Source of the DNA: an uncultured Oscillibacter sp.
Lineage (GTDB): Bacteria; Bacillota; Clostridia; Oscillospirales; Oscillospiraceae
Assembly (NCBI GenBank): GCA_902490355.1
Contig: CABUDN010000057.1
Coordinates: forward strand, 1-14,520
Direction of reading: 5' to 3'
DNA length: 14,520 bases
Position 1 is the stretch's first letter; the number at the start of each line of letters is the position of its first letter. The position numbers were made by a program, and so were the translations under genes. The notes under the pieces are model-generated. The model worked only from the letters and a program-made list of their open reading frames with translations, did not search any database and was not told the DNA's origin. Shown in pieces: positions 13,312 through 14,520 of this stretch.

Positions 13312-14457
13312 TCAGCCCTTGAGATCGGCAGCAATGGCGTCGGCCAGAGATTCCAGAGCGGGACGCTGGTCCTCGCCGGAAGCGGACTTGATGGTAATGG
13401 ACGGCTCCAGAATCCGCATGTTCTTCATGCCTTCCACAGCCTCCCGCATCAGCTTGCCTGCCTGCGGCGCCCAGGATCCGTTCTCCATCAGTGCCACCGT
13501 GCGGTTCTGGAAATTGTGCGCCTTCAGATCCAGCAGCAGATTCTCCATGGGAGTAAAGAGCCCGTTGTTGTAGGTAGCGGAAGCCAGCACCAGGTGGCTC
13601 CAGCGGAAGGCTTCGCTGACCATTTCCGAAACATGATGGTGGGACAAATCATACATGGCGATATTCCGTACGCCGTGCTGGGCCAGCCGGTTGGCCACCA
13701 CTTCCGCAGCCTGCTCCGTATGACCGTAGATGGAAGCGCAGGCGATCATGACGCCCTGCTCTTCCGGCATGTAAGTACTCCAGGTCTGATACTTGTCGAC
13801 AAACCAGCTGATGTCTTTGCGCCAGATGGGACCGTGGAGGGGGCAGAGCATGGCAATCTCCAGACCTGCGGCCTTTTTCAGCAGAGCCTGAACCTGTGCG
13901 CCGTACTTGCCCACGATATTGGCGTAGTACCGCCGGGCCTCCGCCAGCCAATCCTGAGGGAAGTCCACCTCATCGGCAAAGAGATTGCCGTTGAGCGCGC
14001 CGAACGTGCCGAACGCATCGGCACAGAAGAGCACCTTCTCCGTAGTATCATACGTCACCATGACCTCCGGCCAGTGGACCATGGGCGCCATGTAGAACGC
14101 GAACGTGTGACGGCCGGTGGTCAGGGTCTCCCCTTCTTTCACCGTCATTCCCCGGCCAGCCAGGTCCATACCGAAAAACTGCCCGATCATAGCCATGGTC
14201 TTGACAGTTCCCACCACCTGAACATCGGGATAACGCCGCAGCAGCTCACCCAGCGTCGCGGCGTGATCCGGCTCCATGTGGTTCACCACCACATAGTCCA
14301 GCGTCCGCCCCTGAAGCGCATGCGTCAGATTCTCAAAAAACCGCTCCCCGATGGCCCAATCCACAGTATCCATCAAAACGGTCTTTTCATCCAACACCAG
14401 ATAGGCATTGTACGACACACCCCGGGAAAGCGGATACGTGTTTTCAAACAAGGTCAA
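13312..14457 (-). CDS. Flavodiiron protein (A-type flavoprotein, FprA family)
   Basis: The family reduces O2 to water or NO to N2O in anaerobes, using electrons from rubredoxin or F420H2. From the TTG at 14457 there are 381 residues. The N-terminal metallo-beta-lactamase-like domain (about 1-235) has a full di-iron ligand set: HMEPDH (60-65; H60, E62, D64), H128 in MVHWPE, D147 in CADAFG and H208 in PLHGP. The C-terminal flavodoxin domain begins at about 237 with the FMN loop ASIYGHTEQA (241-250). No rubredoxin domain follows. The TTG has no ribosome binding site, and the family normally carries about 20 more residues before it. Sequence resembling the end of that part (NSDRR) is encoded just upstream of the TTG, in frame, as far as a TAA (14479-14481), so the true start probably lies beyond a frameshift. 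Whether the protein is functional depends on that point. Confidence 0.9.
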   Translation of the reverse strand: MTLFENTYPLSRGVSYNAYLVLDEKTVLMDTVDWAIGERFFENLTHALQGRTLDYVVVNHMEPDHAATLGELLRRYPDVQVVGTVKTMAMIGQFFGMDLAGRGMTVKEGETLTTGRHTFAFYMAPMVHWPEVMVTYDTTEKVLFCADAFGTFGALNGNLFADEVDFPQDWLAEARRYYANIVGKYGAQVQALLKKAAGLEIAMLCPLHGPIWRKDISWFVDKYQTWSTYMPEEQGVMIACASIYGHTEQAAEVVANRLAQHGVRNIAMYDLSHHHVSEMVSEAFRWSHLVLASATYNNGLFTPMENLLLDLKAHNFQNRTVALMENGSWAPQAGKLMREAVEGMKNMRILEPSITIKSASGEDQRPALESLADAIAADLKG

Positions 14458-14476
14458 CCGCCGGTCTGAATTTACC

Positions 14477-14520
14477 GCTTAGCTCGAGCGTATTGGCTAC
14501 CGTCTTGGCTATATGGGAGA
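14477..14520 (-). pseudogene. Probable N-terminal piece of the flavodiiron gene in a shifted frame (continues beyond right edge)
   Basis: On the minus strand the frame running in from the window edge is open and encodes SHIAKTVANTLELS. This resembles the start of flavodiiron proteins, where a short strand ends just before a (V)NDRRLxLFEN-type motif. The main frame supplies VNSDRRLTLFEN directly after it. Dropping one of the two Cs at 14475-14476 would join the two frames into one normal N-terminus. It could be a true mutation or a base-calling error in the GG dinucleotide. The upstream ATG is outside the window. Confidence 0.5.

Noticed and set aside
1..14520. Mobile element, phage, CRISPR, defence or tRNA/rRNA content
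   Set aside because: I saw no transposase or integrase motifs, spaced direct repeats, or tRNA/rRNA-like sequence; all longer stretches are accounted for by the listed genes and sites.

Overview
The window looks like chromosomal DNA from a GC-rich, endospore-forming anaerobic Firmicute, most likely a clostridium of the Oscillospiraceae/Ruminococcaceae type. The reasons are a partial spoIIGA, a SpoIIM-family gene, a flavodiiron protein, a TagO/WecB pair typical of Gram-positive walls, strong GGAGG-type ribosome binding sites, and extended -10 promoters. The species is inference; no rRNA or other marker gene is present. It is mostly core gene content, densely packed, with no tRNA, rRNA, insertion sequence, phage gene or CRISPR array that I can see.

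Layout. (1) 1-818, minus: 5' part of spoIIGA, cut by the left edge. (2) 941-1224, minus: a DUF951 (YyzM-like) zinc-ribbon-like protein overlapping by 4 bases a 31-residue hydrophobic peptide, followed by a hairpin terminator. (3) 1317-2252, plus: a three-S1-domain protein that overlaps tail to tail with rarA/mgsA (2233-3501, minus). (4) 3635-4270, plus: nth (endonuclease III), divergent from rarA, each with its own extended -10 promoter, then a terminator. (5) 4371-5349, plus: three small unrecognised genes forming one operon, closed by a terminator shared with the converging minus-strand genes. (6) 9472 down to 5391, minus: operon trpS - tagO/wecA - wecB - membrane-anchored protein with a possible LolA-like fold. 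(7) 9606-9920, minus: a small three-helix membrane protein with its own promoter and terminator. (8) 10064-13224, plus: operon gltX - SpoIIM-family gene - asnA, closed by a strong bidirectional terminator. (9) 13312 to the right edge, minus: flavodiiron protein, with what looks like a one-base frameshift near its N-terminus.

How the parts work together. TrpS and GltX charge tRNAs, and AsnA makes asparagine from aspartate and ammonia. TagO and WecB supply the lipid-linked GlcNAc and UDP-ManNAc that start wall teichoic acid or related glycan. RarA and Nth maintain the genome. The flavodiiron protein removes O2 or NO. SpoIIGA, and perhaps the SpoIIM-like protein, serve sporulation. I see no defence system or mobile element. 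The least described content is the three-gene small-protein operon at 4371-5349 and the DUF951/31-residue pair at 941-1224.
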